Shown in pieces: positions 34,727 through 43,279 of a stretch of 64,000 bases of DNA. The stretch comes from Pseudomonadota bacterium (GTDB lineage Bacteria > Pseudomonadota > Gammaproteobacteria > Steroidobacterales > Steroidobacteraceae). Location: contig JAFAEQ010000073.1 in assembly GCA_023423935.1 (NCBI GenBank), positions 1-64,000 of the forward strand, written 5' to 3'. Numbering within the stretch: the stretch's first letter is position 1; the number at the start of each line of letters is the position of its first letter. The translations under genes were made by a program, and so were the position numbers. The notes below the pieces were generated by a model that saw only the letters and a list, made by a program, of their open reading frames with translations, did no database searches and was not told where the DNA came from.

Positions 34727-36604
34727 TCAAGGCTGATTCCCGCGGAGCGCGACCACGCGCTCCCGCAATAGATCCAGCCTGACGTCGTGCGGATCGATCG
34801 GTTCGCCGACGCGCAAAGTGATGCGCGGCCAGAAGCGGCGGGGCCAGCGGTTCCAGATCGGCCCGTACTTGCGGGAGAACATCGAGTTCCACAGGCCGCT
34901 CAGCGCGAGCGGTACGACGGGCACGGGAGTCTCTTTCAGGATGCGCAGCATGCCGGGACGAAAAGCGGCGATTTCACCATTCTTCGTCAGTCGCCCTTCG
35001 GGAAAGATGCAGACGAGGTGTCCTTCACGCAGTTCGGTGGCGACCTGCTGGAATGCGCGTTCGTAGACTTCGTGATCTTCCTTCGCGGGCGCCACTGGAA
35101 TCGCCTTCATTCCTTTGAAGATCACGCGCAGCACTGGAATCTTGAAGATCGTGCTCTCCATGATGAAGCGGATCGGTCGGCGGCATGCGGCCGAGATCAC
35201 GATCGCATCGACATAGCCGACGTGATTGCAGATCAGAAGCGCGGGTCCGTGTTCGGGGATGCGCTCGAGATTCTCGGCTCTCAGTCGGTACATGACGTTG
35301 ACCAGAAGCCATGCGATGAATCGCAGCAGAAACTCGGGGACCAGCGTGTAGATGTAGATCGCGACGAAGGCGTTGAGGATTCCCGCGGCGAGCAGCAGTT
35401 GTGGAATCGTCAGGCCCGCATGCAATGCCAGGGCGCCGAGGATGGCGGCTGCGACCATGAACAGCGCATTGAGGATGCTGTTGGCGCCGATCACTCTGGA
35501 GATCGCATCGCGACGCGCACGCTGTTGGACGAGTGCGTTCAAGGGCACGACGAAAAAGCCGCCGAACAGACCCATGAGAGCCAGGTCGAGCAGCACTCGC
35601 CACATTCCCGGCTGCTGCACCATTTCTCTGATCGGGAGCGACGCAGGTCCGAGCGCGGCAGGTGTGGCGAAGTACAGATCGACTGCGAATGCCGTGAGAC
35701 CGATCGAGCCGAAAGGCACCAGCCCGATCTCGACCTTGTGACCGGACAAGCGTTCGCAGAGCAGAGAACCTGCGCCCACGCCCGCCGAGAACACGAGCAG
35801 CAACAGCGTGACCGCGTGTTCATTACCGCCCAGGACATTGCGTGAAAAGAGCGGTAGTTGCGCCAGTACGAGCGCGCCGTAAAACCAGAACCAGGAGATG
35901 CCCAGGATCGACAGGAACACAGCGCGAGATTCGCGAGCGGCGCGCAGGTTGTCCCGGATCGCAGTCCAGGGCCGCCAGTCGATGCGCAGCTCAGGCGCGG
36001 CTGGCCGGACCGATGGAATCGCGAGGCTTACCAGAAAGCCGATTGCAGCGATTGCGACGATCGCGGCGCTGATGGCTCCCGGGTTGCCTCGAGCGGCGAG
36101 CAGTCCTGCGAATAGCGTGCCGAGCAGGATTGCTACGAACGTTCCCATCTGCACGAGCGCATTACCGCCGACCAGTTCTGTGTCGTGCAGCACTTCGGGC
36201 AGGATGCCGTACTTCGCAGGCGCGAAGAACGTCGAATGCATGCCCATCATGAACAGCGCGGCCATGAGCGTCGGCAGGTGCTGGCGCGCAAACCCGAAGG
36301 CGGCGAGCGACATGATCACGATCTCGACCGCCTTGACGATCTTGAGCACGAGCGCCTTGTCGAAACGATCCGCCAATTGGCCTGCCATGCCCGAGAAGAG
36401 CACGAAGGGCAGAATGAAGACGCCACCGGCGAGATTGGTCAGAAGCCGCGGATCGAGTGTCGTGTAAGCGCTCGCGTGATAAGTGGCGAGAATGATCAGG
36501 ACGTTCTTGTAGACGTTGTCATTGAACGCTCCCAGCGCCTGTGCGCCGAAGAACGGCAGAAAACGCCTTTGCCCGAACAAGCGAAACTGGCCGTGCTCGC
36601 TCAT
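34727..36604 (-). CDS. MFS transporter-acyltransferase fusion (LplT-PlsC type)
   Basis: A 625-residue two-domain inner-membrane protein. Residues 1-415 form a 12-helix MFS transporter like LplT, the lysophospholipid flippase (FGAQALGAFNDNVYKNVL, FSGMAGQLADRFDKALV, ILPEVLHDTELVGGNALVQMGTF). Residues about 430-625 form a PlsC-type 1-acylglycerol-3-phosphate acyltransferase with NHVGYVD (HX4D) and FPEGRLTKNG. The Aas AMP-ligase domain found as a third module in some relatives is missing. It probably flips and reacylates lysophospholipids to repair membranes. The stop is 7 nt from a family A repeat. Confidence 0.92.
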   Translation of the reverse strand: MSEHGQFRLFGQRRFLPFFGAQALGAFNDNVYKNVLIILATYHASAYTTLDPRLLTNLAGGVFILPFVLFSGMAGQLADRFDKALVLKIVKAVEIVIMSLAAFGFARQHLPTLMAALFMMGMHSTFFAPAKYGILPEVLHDTELVGGNALVQMGTFVAILLGTLFAGLLAARGNPGAISAAIVAIAAIGFLVSLAIPSVRPAAPELRIDWRPWTAIRDNLRAARESRAVFLSILGISWFWFYGALVLAQLPLFSRNVLGGNEHAVTLLLLVFSAGVGAGSLLCERLSGHKVEIGLVPFGSIGLTAFAVDLYFATPAALGPASLPIREMVQQPGMWRVLLDLALMGLFGGFFVVPLNALVQQRARRDAISRVIGANSILNALFMVAAAILGALALHAGLTIPQLLLAAGILNAFVAIYIYTLVPEFLLRFIAWLLVNVMYRLRAENLERIPEHGPALLICNHVGYVDAIVISAACRRPIRFIMESTIFKIPVLRVIFKGMKAIPVAPAKEDHEVYERAFQQVATELREGHLVCIFPEGRLTKNGEIAAFRPGMLRILKETPVPVVPLALSGLWNSMFSRKYGPIWNRWPRRFWPRITLRVGEPIDPHDVRLDLLRERVVALRGNQP

Positions 36605-36722
36605 GACCGCCTTGTTGTGAGTTTTTCACGCAGCGGTCCCGATCATATAGGGGTGGAGACGTGTACCGCCAAGCGGACGTCATGAAGTGGCCTGAGCAGT
36701 TCGGCCGGCAGGTGTGATGCAT

Positions 36723-37340
36723 TCAGCGCTGATCCGTCACCGGCAGCAACGCTTCGAATTTCATCTGCGGCCGGAACGTGCTCGAGTAGTTGCCGCACAT
36801 GAGCTTGCGCGACTGAATGACGCGCACCGCGATGCGAGGAAAGATCTGTTCGGTGATGCCCTTGATCAGCTCGCAGTCCGCAGGCGTCAGGGTCATGTCC
36901 CGAATGCTCGATAACGAGGTCGTCTGCCATGCCGCGGGAAAGCGGACTAGATCGTTCGCCGTAGGGAGCGACGCGCTACGCAATCGGGCGACGAGCTCAT
37001 CCTGAGTATTGAAGGTGGTCGCCTCGCGCAGATTGTCTTCGGTCGCCGGTACCGGCGTTGCAAGCGCAATTCGCCCGGAGATCCGATTCGTCGGCCCATC
37101 CTGACAGTTCGTCTGCACGACGACGCTCTCATGAGCGCCTACCGCCAGCAGGATGGCGCGCACTTTCTGTCGCAACGAGCCGCAGTTGTAATACACGTTG
37201 GAGCTGCTGTACTCGAAGGGCAGGCTCTGTATGCGCCAGATGGCATCGACGGCTTCAGAAGGCGGAACGCTCCGCGCTAGCGCCATCGTCTGGACGAACA
37301 CGAGTGCCGCGAATGCGCATGCGCCGAGAAAGCGTGACAT
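36723..37340 (-). CDS. Hypothetical secreted protein
   Basis: A 205-residue protein with a signal peptide (FAALVFVQTMALARS). The mature part contains FEYSSSNVYYNCGSLRQKVRAILLAVGAHESVVVQTNCQDG and two further cysteines (LTPADCELIKG, RKLMCGNYSS), giving four cysteines that could form two disulfides. No enzyme motif was recognised. It lies alone between the MFS-acyltransferase and the arginase gene on the same strand. The reading frame and leader support a real gene; function unknown. Confidence 0.72.
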   Translation of the reverse strand: MSRFLGACAFAALVFVQTMALARSVPPSEAVDAIWRIQSLPFEYSSSNVYYNCGSLRQKVRAILLAVGAHESVVVQTNCQDGPTNRISGRIALATPVPATEDNLREATTFNTQDELVARLRSASLPTANDLVRFPAAWQTTSLSSIRDMTLTPADCELIKGITEQIFPRIAVRVIQSRKLMCGNYSSTFRPQMKFEALLPVTDQR

Positions 37341-37493
37341 CTTGCGCTCCAGTGTTGAACTGTCGCGAAAGAGTGTGACGGTGTCGCAGTCGGCGCGTGA
37401 TGTATAGAGTGCTTATTTCGCAGCGGCGCGCGGCGATTAGCAATCTTCGCCGTCGCCGTCTTCAGTTCGACGCAGCCGTGCGTCGCTTCGACG

Positions 37494-38474
37494 CTAGCCC
37501 GCTGCGCGATTGCGAATACTCACCAGTTCGGGTGTGCGACGCGGGCTCGTATGCTGACGCATGAGCGTGCTCTTGCCGAAGAGCGATTCGATCAGATCGA
37601 CCGCGAGCGTTGCCGTTCGATTGCGTACGTCGAGTGCGGGATTGATCTCCATGACATCGAGCGATGCCAGGCGACCAGTGTCCGCGATCATCTCCATGCA
37701 CAGTTGCGCTTCGCGATAGGACGGACCGCCTGGAACGGTAGTACCGACGCCCGGCGCGATCTCCGGATCGAGGAAGTCGACATCGAAGCTCACATGCAGA
37801 TGCGTATCCTCATCGACACTTTCGAGCACCATTTCCATGGTCTGGCGAACGCCGACCTCATCGATGAAGCGCATGTCGAAGACTTCGAGTCCCTGCTCAT
37901 GGACGAAGCGCTTCTCGCCCGCATCCACGCTGCGAATGCCGATCTGACGGATCCACTTGGGAGAGATCGCCGGAACATGGCCGCCGATCTCCACGAGCTC
38001 GCGAGGGCCGAAACCGCACAGGCACGCGAGCGGCATGCCGTGCAGATTGCCGCTCGGCGAAAGCTCGCGCGTGTTGAAGTCCGCATGCGCATCGAGCCAC
38101 AGGATCAGGAGCTTGCGATTCGTGTCGCGGCAATGTCGCGCGACGGCACTGAGTGTGCCGATGCCGAGGCAATGATCGCCGCCCAAGAGGATCGGCAGCC
38201 GCTGCGCGCGCAGCTCTGCATACACCGCATCGTGAACCAGACGATTCCACGCGGTGACTTCCGCCAGATGCCGATAACCATCGACGGGTGCGGCGCACGG
38301 ATTGGGCGGACCGTTCAGGTTGCCGCGGTCGATCACTTCCAGCCCGCGCGCAATGAGCGCCGTGTCGAGGCCGGCGACGCGCAGTGCTTCCGGGCCCATC
38401 GATGCGCCGCGGTCATTCGCTCCCACGTCGGTCGGTGCGCCGATGATGCTGATTTTGCGCACGGACGTGCTCAT
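37494..38474 (-). CDS. rocF: Arginase
   Basis: A 326-residue ureohydrolase with the full set of manganese ligands: GGDHCLGIG, WLDAHADFNT and SFDVDFLDPEIAPGVGTTVPGG. It converts arginine to ornithine and urea. The N-terminus IIGAPTDVGANDRGASMGPEALR is typical of arginase rather than agmatinase. It overlaps the upstream ornithine cyclodeaminase gene by 4 nt (ATGA at 38471-38474), so the operon would convert arginine through ornithine to proline. The tail after residue 305 (QHTSPRRTPELVSIRNR) is not conserved. Confidence 0.94.
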   Translation of the reverse strand: MSTSVRKISIIGAPTDVGANDRGASMGPEALRVAGLDTALIARGLEVIDRGNLNGPPNPCAAPVDGYRHLAEVTAWNRLVHDAVYAELRAQRLPILLGGDHCLGIGTLSAVARHCRDTNRKLLILWLDAHADFNTRELSPSGNLHGMPLACLCGFGPRELVEIGGHVPAISPKWIRQIGIRSVDAGEKRFVHEQGLEVFDMRFIDEVGVRQTMEMVLESVDEDTHLHVSFDVDFLDPEIAPGVGTTVPGGPSYREAQLCMEMIADTGRLASLDVMEINPALDVRNRTATLAVDLIESLFGKSTLMRQHTSPRRTPELVSIRNRAAG

Positions 38475-39559
38475 GCGAGTTCTCCGGAGGAAACCTTGCG
38501 ATCCGAGCTGGTGCCGATCGGCTCGTCGATAGAAGGCATCAGGCCCGCGAAAAGATCCTTGGGGTTCTTCAGCTGCGGAATGAGATCGAGATCTCTTCGG
38601 CCTTCGCTTGCGCGATGCAAACGGTGCAGGTAGCGCAGTGCGGAGAAGTCCTCGAGCGCAAAACCAACCGAGTCGAAAATAGTGACCTCACGGGCGCTGC
38701 TACGACCGACCGCGTTGCCTGCAAGGATGTCGGCGAACTCGATGACGGGAAAGCCCGGTTCGAGTTGCTGAATCTCACCTTCGATGCGGGACTGCGCTTC
38801 GAGCTCCACGACGATGCGCGCGTCGGGCCGACGCAGAATGTCCGCATGCAGCTCGGTCTTGCCCGGGCAGTCGCCGCCGATGGCGTTGATGTGTACGCCT
38901 GGCTCGATCATCTCGGGTGTGAGGATCACGGCGTTGCGCTTGTCGGCCGTCGCGGTCGTGATGATGTCCGAGCCGCGAACCGCCTCGGCAGTCGATGCGC
39001 ATCGCGTGATGCGCAGCCCGTCGAGCTGCAGGCCTTCCAGATTGTCTTCGAGCTTGGCACTTGCGGCGGGGTCGACGTCGAACAGGCGCAGCTCGCGAAT
39101 GCCCATCAGGTGATGGAACGCGATGGCCTGGAACTCGCTTTGTGCGCCGTTGCCGATGAGCGCCATCACGCAGCTGTCGGGGTTCGCCATCCAGCGTGCG
39201 GCGAGTGCGGACATCGCGGCCGTCCGCAGCGCCGTCGTAAAGGTGAGCTCCGACAGCAGCAACGGATACCCGGAGGCGACTTCCGCGAGCACGCCGAATG
39301 CGGTGACGGTCAACAGACCTTCGCCGGTGTTCTTCGGATGCCCGTTGACGTACTTGAACGAATACAGCTGCCCATCGCTCGCCGGCATCAGTTCGATCAC
39401 TCCGACCGCCGAATGACTCGCATGCCTTGGCGATCGCTCGAACTCCCGCCAGCGCCGATAGTCGGCCTCGATTTCCGCGGCCAGCTGCTCGATGAACGTG
39501 GTGATTCCGATATCCCGGATGAGCGAACGAATGCGCTCGGTGCCGATGTACTCGACCAT
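38471..39559 (-). CDS. Ornithine cyclodeaminase
   Basis: A 362-residue member of the ornithine cyclodeaminase/mu-crystallin family, which uses bound NAD to convert ornithine to proline and ammonium. LMPASDGQLYSFKYVNGHPKN, MSALAARWMANPD, ALIGNGAQSEFQAIAFHHLMG, DIITTATADKRNAVILTPEMI and HINAIGGDCPGKTELHADIL match family signatures; the latter two resemble the true ornithine-converting branch. The start at 39559 has AGGGGAT upstream; a longer frame opens 24 codons earlier. It is first in the operon with arginase and divergent from an Lrp regulator. Confidence 0.93.
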   Translation of the reverse strand: MVEYIGTERIRSLIRDIGITTFIEQLAAEIEADYRRWREFERSPRHASHSAVGVIELMPASDGQLYSFKYVNGHPKNTGEGLLTVTAFGVLAEVASGYPLLLSELTFTTALRTAAMSALAARWMANPDSCVMALIGNGAQSEFQAIAFHHLMGIRELRLFDVDPAASAKLEDNLEGLQLDGLRITRCASTAEAVRGSDIITTATADKRNAVILTPEMIEPGVHINAIGGDCPGKTELHADILRRPDARIVVELEAQSRIEGEIQQLEPGFPVIEFADILAGNAVGRSSAREVTIFDSVGFALEDFSALRYLHRLHRASEGRRDLDLIPQLKNPKDLFAGLMPSIDEPIGTSSDRKVSSGELA

Positions 39560-39619
39560 GCGTGATCCCCTGGTGCTAAAGGGAGAGTGTTCTCGGCGCG
39601 GGTGCCAAAGAGAAGGCAG

Positions 39620-39650
39620 AAGATTGCTCAAATCTTAAGGTTCATTGAAC
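39620..39650. promoter_or_regulatory. Candidate Lrp operator for the arginine/ornithine operon
   Basis: AAGATT (39620-39625) and AATCTT (39631-39636) form an inverted repeat with a 5 nt spacer, and GTTCATTGAAC (39640-39650) is a perfect 11 nt palindrome right beside it. Both are in the 132 nt gap between the divergent regulator and ornithine cyclodeaminase genes. A regulator-binding role is inferred. Confidence 0.45.
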
Positions 39651-39691
39651 GAATCGCCAGCCGGTACTGACGTTTTGGTTATCATGGAGGC

Positions 39692-40111
39692 ATGGACGAC
39701 ATCGACCGACAGCTCATCAGCCTGCTGCGCGCCAACGCGCGCACGCCCGTGGCCACGCTCGCCAAGAAATTGAAGGTGGCGCGCGGAACGGTGCAGAACC
39801 GCATGGCGCGCCTCGAAGCGGACGGCCTGATCGTCGGCTACACCGTCAAGCTGAAACCTCAGGCCGAGGGTCATCACATACGTGCACTCATGAACGTCGC
39901 GGTCGAGGGCAACAATGCCGAGGCCGTGCTGAAAGCCCTGCGTGGCGATCCCGCGGTCGTGGAACTGCACACGACCAACGGACGCTGGGATCTCGTTGCC
40001 GAACTGCGCGCGGACAACCTGGAAGAATTCGATCGCGTGCTGCGCCGAATCCGCTTGCTGGAGGGCATCGCGAATACCGAAACGAATCTGTTGTTGTCGA
40101 CTCACAAGTGA
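39692..40111 (+). CDS. Lrp/AsnC family regulator (arginine/ornithine operon)
   Basis: A 139-residue regulator. The N-terminal helix-turn-helix (MDDIDRQLISLLRANARTPVATLAKKLKVARGTVQNRMARLEADGLIVGY) precedes a RAM ligand-binding domain (IRALMNVAVEGNNAEAV, VVELHTTNGRWDLVAEL). GGAGG lies just before the ATG. It is divergently transcribed from the ornithine cyclodeaminase-arginase operon, so it probably controls that operon in response to an amino acid such as arginine or ornithine. A tandem repeat array starts 20 nt after its stop. Confidence 0.92.
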   Translation: MDDIDRQLISLLRANARTPVATLAKKLKVARGTVQNRMARLEADGLIVGYTVKLKPQAEGHHIRALMNVAVEGNNAEAVLKALRGDPAVVELHTTNGRWDLVAELRADNLEEFDRVLRRIRLLEGIANTETNLLLSTHK

Positions 40112-40130
40112 GTCCCAGGCGTGAAGACAA

Positions 40131-40566
40131 AGAATCTCCACGGGGTGCACGGGGGTCGCTGGGTTCGGAGAAGAGAGGGAGTTCACACAGAGATCACAGA
40201 GCACACAGAGTTCAGAGTCCATCACTCATCACTGTCATCACTCAATCACAAGAGAGAAGATCTCCACGGGGCGCACGGGGATCGCGGGGTTCGGAGAAGA
40301 TGAAGAGTTCACGCAGAGGTCACAGAGCACACAGAGTCCAGAGCGCATCACTCATCACTTCATCACCGCCGTCACTGTCATCACTCAATCACAAGAGAGA
40401 AGATCTCCACGGGGCGCACGGGGATCACTGGGTTCGGAGAAGATGAGGAGTTCACACAGAGATCACAGAGCACACAGAGTTCAGAGCCCATCACTCATCA
40501 CTCATCACTCATCACTCATCACTCATCACTCATCACTCTCATCACCTCCATCACTGCCATCACTTC
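40131..40566. repeat. Three-unit tandem repeat array (families B and C)
   Basis: Three direct units start at 40131, 40258 and 40401 (127, 143 and about 165 nt). Each unit has AGATCTCCACGGGGCGCACG, TCGGAGAAGA, a CACAGAGATCACAGAGC-like 9-nt-periodic block, and a closing TCATCAC heptamer run. The third unit has seven tandem TCATCAC copies from about 40489. The array fills the gap between the Lrp gene and the beta-lactamase gene, stopping 18 nt before the latter's ATG. Confidence 0.92.
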
Positions 40567-40584
40567 TCGTACTAAGGAATCCCA

Positions 40585-41475
40585 ATGCGCTCGACGTTCT
40601 GTCTGTTGATGCTGTGCGCGTTCACTTCGGTGTATGCGGCGGATTCGAAATCGCGGCCGGATACGAATTTCAATACAGGGCCTTGGTATGAGGCGGTCGA
40701 GCCGCTGCATATCGCGGGGCCGATCTATTACGTGGGGACGCGCGATCTGGCGGTGTATCTGATCAAGACCTCGGCGGGGCACATTTTGCTTGACGGTGCG
40801 ATGCCTGGATCGGAGCAGACGATCGAGAATTCCATTCGCAAGCTCGGATTCAAGACTCAGGACATCAAGCTGCTGCTGATCTCGCATGCGCATGTTGATC
40901 ACGTCGGCACGCTGGCGTATTTCAAGAAAGTCACCGGCGCGCCGCTGGCCGTGATGCCGCCGGACGATGAGCTGCTGCGATCGGGAGGCGTGCAGGATTA
41001 TCTGTATGCGAAAGTCGATTCGTTTCATTTCCCCGCGGTCAGCGCCGATCGGATTCTGAAGGATGGCGAAACGGTGACGCTGGGTGAGGTGAGTCTCACT
41101 GCTCATCACACGCCCGGACATACGCGAGGGTGTACGACCTGGACGATGACGGTTCAGGACGGTGGCAGGGATTATCGAGTCGTCTTTACGGGCAGCACTT
41201 CTGTGAATCCGGGCACGACATTGCTGGGTTCAGAAGCTTCCTATCCGGGAATCGCGGACGACTATGCGAAATCGTTCCGGGTGCTCAACTCGCTGCGTCC
41301 GGAAATATTCCTTGCGGCGCATGCGGGCTTCTTCGATCTGGATGCGAAGCGTGGACGGGCAGAGAAGCAGGGCGCGAAAGCCTTCGTGGATCCGGAAGGT
41401 TATACGCGGGCGAATGCGGCCAAGCAGGCGGCCTTCGACAAGCAACTCGCGGCTGAGCGCAACGCAGAGCCTTGA
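40585..41475 (+). CDS. Subclass B3 metallo-beta-lactamase
   Basis: A 296-residue periplasmic hydrolase with a signal peptide ending VYAAD. The zinc ligands follow the B3 pattern: H101-A-H103-V-D105-H106 (HxHxDH), H179 in TPGHTRG, and H246 in AAHAGFF; GSTSVNPG is also typical of B3 enzymes. Such enzymes hydrolyse beta-lactams including carbapenems, and many environmental bacteria carry them on the chromosome. Substrate range cannot be judged from sequence. AAGGA precedes the ATG, downstream of the repeat array. A thioredoxin gene follows 65 nt later. Confidence 0.92.
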   Translation: MRSTFCLLMLCAFTSVYAADSKSRPDTNFNTGPWYEAVEPLHIAGPIYYVGTRDLAVYLIKTSAGHILLDGAMPGSEQTIENSIRKLGFKTQDIKLLLISHAHVDHVGTLAYFKKVTGAPLAVMPPDDELLRSGGVQDYLYAKVDSFHFPAVSADRILKDGETVTLGEVSLTAHHTPGHTRGCTTWTMTVQDGGRDYRVVFTGSTSVNPGTTLLGSEASYPGIADDYAKSFRVLNSLRPEIFLAAHAGFFDLDAKRGRAEKQGAKAFVDPEGYTRANAAKQAAFDKQLAAERNAEP

Positions 41476-41539
41476 GATTTCGGAACCTGCGCACGCCGAT
41501 CGAATTGATCGATCACCCTCTCTATTACTCGCGTTCACG

Positions 41540-41866
41540 ATGACCTACACGACTCGAATCTCCGATCCTTCGCGTGCGCAGATCGATGCTTTACAGGGAG
41601 CTGCCGTGCTGGAGTTCGGCACCTCCTGGTGCGGCTATTGCCAGGCCGCTCAACCCTTGATCGAGGCGGAGCTGGGGCCTGCGAACGTCGAGCACATCAA
41701 GGTCGAAGACGGCAAAGGACTCGCGCTCGGTCGCTCGTTCCAGGTGAAGCTCTGGCCCACATTGATCTTTCTCAAAGACGGACGCGAGGTCGCGCGCGTG
41801 GTGCGGCCTCGCGATCGACAGCAGATTCGCGAGGCGCTCGATCAGATCGAATCAGCGGCGCGATGA
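41540..41866 (+). CDS. Thioredoxin family protein with CGYC active site
   Basis: A 108-residue cytoplasmic thioredoxin. The active site is C31-G-Y-C34 (TSWCGYCQ), where classic thioredoxins have CGPC. LWPTLIFLKDGREVARVVRP keeps the cis-Pro. Proline-to-tyrosine at this position should change redox potential; CGYC is known in some thioredoxin-fold proteins. The ATG at 41540 is the first suitable start. It lies 65 nt after the beta-lactamase gene on the same strand, so cotranscription is plausible. The partner is unknown. Confidence 0.88.
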   Translation: MTYTTRISDPSRAQIDALQGAAVLEFGTSWCGYCQAAQPLIEAELGPANVEHIKVEDGKGLALGRSFQVKLWPTLIFLKDGREVARVVRPRDRQQIREALDQIESAAR

Positions 41867-41923
41867 CGGCTGGAGAGAGAGTTGAACGCGCAGCAGTCGT
41901 CGACTCTGTGACGTCCTACTTGC

Positions 41924-42067
41924 TCACCGCTTCTGCCAACTCGGCGGCGACCATTCGCGGCGTCGGCGCCAGGCTTCTGCTTCCGAAATGTTCTCGGGGC
42001 GCATTGGCGGCCATACGCGTCGCTTGCGGACGAGGGCGCCTGGGTAAGAGTGGGCTGGGGTGTTCAT
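41924..42067 (-). CDS. Possible small protein
   Basis: A 47-residue frame starting MNTPAHSYPGALVRKRRVWPPMRPENISEAEAWRRR, with AAGGAG six bases before the ATG. The sequence is basic, Trp-rich and soluble. It is on the minus strand between the thioredoxin gene and transaldolase, 165 nt after the transaldolase stop on that strand. No family was recognised. The ribosome binding site is the main evidence. Confidence 0.4.
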   Translation of the reverse strand: MNTPAHSYPGALVRKRRVWPPMRPENISEAEAWRRRREWSPPSWQKR

Positions 42068-42194
42068 GAGCATCTCCTTGTCGAGGATCGTAAGGAGAGC
42101 TTGCCGGCCCATGACGTGGGCAATCGGCTGGAAAGCGGACGAACGAGCGATCGTTTATGGCGAATTCGGGCAGCCGCCCCTCGAGACTGGAATG

Positions 42195-42221
42195 CTGAGC
42201 CGCCCGCGCGAGCGGCTCAGC
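42195..42221 (-). terminator. Possible hairpin terminator of transaldolase
   Basis: GCTGAGCCGC and GCGGCTCAGC form a 10 bp perfect stem with an 8 nt loop starting 11 nt after the tal stop codon. No T-run follows, so it may stop transcription only with help from Rho or may protect the 3' end. Confidence 0.5.
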
Positions 42222-42231
42222 GTCAATCGCA

Positions 42232-43182
42232 TCAGAGCTGTTCTTCGATCAGCCGATGCAGCTTGCGCAGATCCGCGGCGAACGTGCGGATGCCTTCGCT
42301 CAGTTTCTCCGTTGCCATGGCATCTTCGTTCATGAGCCAGCGGAAGTTCTTTTCTGTCACGTCCGGAATCGGCGTCGGCGTGCCGGGCGACTCGGGCGAT
42401 ATTCTGCGTACGAGCGTGCCGTTGTCCTTCGCAAGCTCATCCAGCAGCGCAGGCGAAATCGTGAGGCGATCGCATCCTGCGAGGGCTTCGACTTCGCCGA
42501 CCGAGCGGAAGGAGGCGCCCATGACGATCGTCTTGATGCCGCGACTCTTGTAAGCCGCGTAGATGTTGCGCACCGAAAGCACGCCCGGATCTTCTTCCGG
42601 CGTGAAGGTGCGGCCCTCGTTCTTCACGTGCCAGTCGAGGATGCGACCGACGAACGGCGAGATCAGAAACACGTTCGCTTCGGCGCAGGCCATTGCCTGA
42701 ACCAGCGAGAACAGCAGAGTCAGGTTGCAGTCGATGCCTTCCTTCTGCAGCACCTTCGCGGCCTGAATGCCTTCCCAGGTCGAGGCTATCTTGATCAGGA
42801 TGCGGTCGCGCTTGATGCCGCGACTTTCGTAATCGGCAATGATCGCGCGCGCCTTCTCGATGGTCGCTTCTGTATCGAACGACAGGCTCGCATCGACTTC
42901 CGTCGAGACGCGGCCGGGTACGAGCTTCGTGAGCTCCACGCCGACGGACACCGCCAGGCGATCGGCGATCTGAGAGACGATCTCCGCACGATCGCCGCTG
43001 CGCTTGCGGCCCCAGGCAACCGCCTCCTTGAAGACTTCCGACAGGCCCGGCAGAGACACTGCTTTGAGCAGCAAGGTCGGATTGGTCGTGCAATCGACCG
43101 GCTTCAGGGCACGAATGGCATCGATATCGCCGGTGTCGGCGACGACGACGGTCATCTCACGCAATTGATCGAGCTTGGACAT
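42232..43182 (-). CDS. tal: Transaldolase
   Basis: A 316-residue cytoplasmic enzyme of the non-oxidative pentose phosphate pathway that moves a dihydroxyacetone unit between sedoheptulose-7-phosphate and glyceraldehyde-3-phosphate. VDCTTNPTLLLKA, STEVDASLSFD, the Schiff-base Lys in ILIKIASTWEGIQAAKVL, NLTLLFSLVQAMACAEA, SPFVGRILDW and MGASFRSVGEVEALAGCDRLTISP match the TalB class in order and length. The gene is monocistronic, downstream of an oxidoreductase gene on the same strand. Confidence 0.96.
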   Translation of the reverse strand: MSKLDQLREMTVVVADTGDIDAIRALKPVDCTTNPTLLLKAVSLPGLSEVFKEAVAWGRKRSGDRAEIVSQIADRLAVSVGVELTKLVPGRVSTEVDASLSFDTEATIEKARAIIADYESRGIKRDRILIKIASTWEGIQAAKVLQKEGIDCNLTLLFSLVQAMACAEANVFLISPFVGRILDWHVKNEGRTFTPEEDPGVLSVRNIYAAYKSRGIKTIVMGASFRSVGEVEALAGCDRLTISPALLDELAKDNGTLVRRISPESPGTPTPIPDVTEKNFRWLMNEDAMATEKLSEGIRTFAADLRKLHRLIEEQL

Positions 43183-43279
43183 CGACTTGGCTCCGAAAGA
43201 TGCTCGGGAAAGAACCCCGAAGAGTGTGTGGACGGTAATGCAAACGGATGGAGTGCTTAAGGCTCAAAACAAGTACGGA

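Noticed and set aside
40121..40446. Short open frames across the tandem array (HTEITEHTE- and LHGAHG-type peptides)
   Set aside because: They arise from the repeated CACAGAG and CCACGGGG words and are not genes.
40131..40566. CRISPR array
   Set aside because: Units are 127-165 nt with no constant short repeat plus unique spacers, and no cas gene is near.
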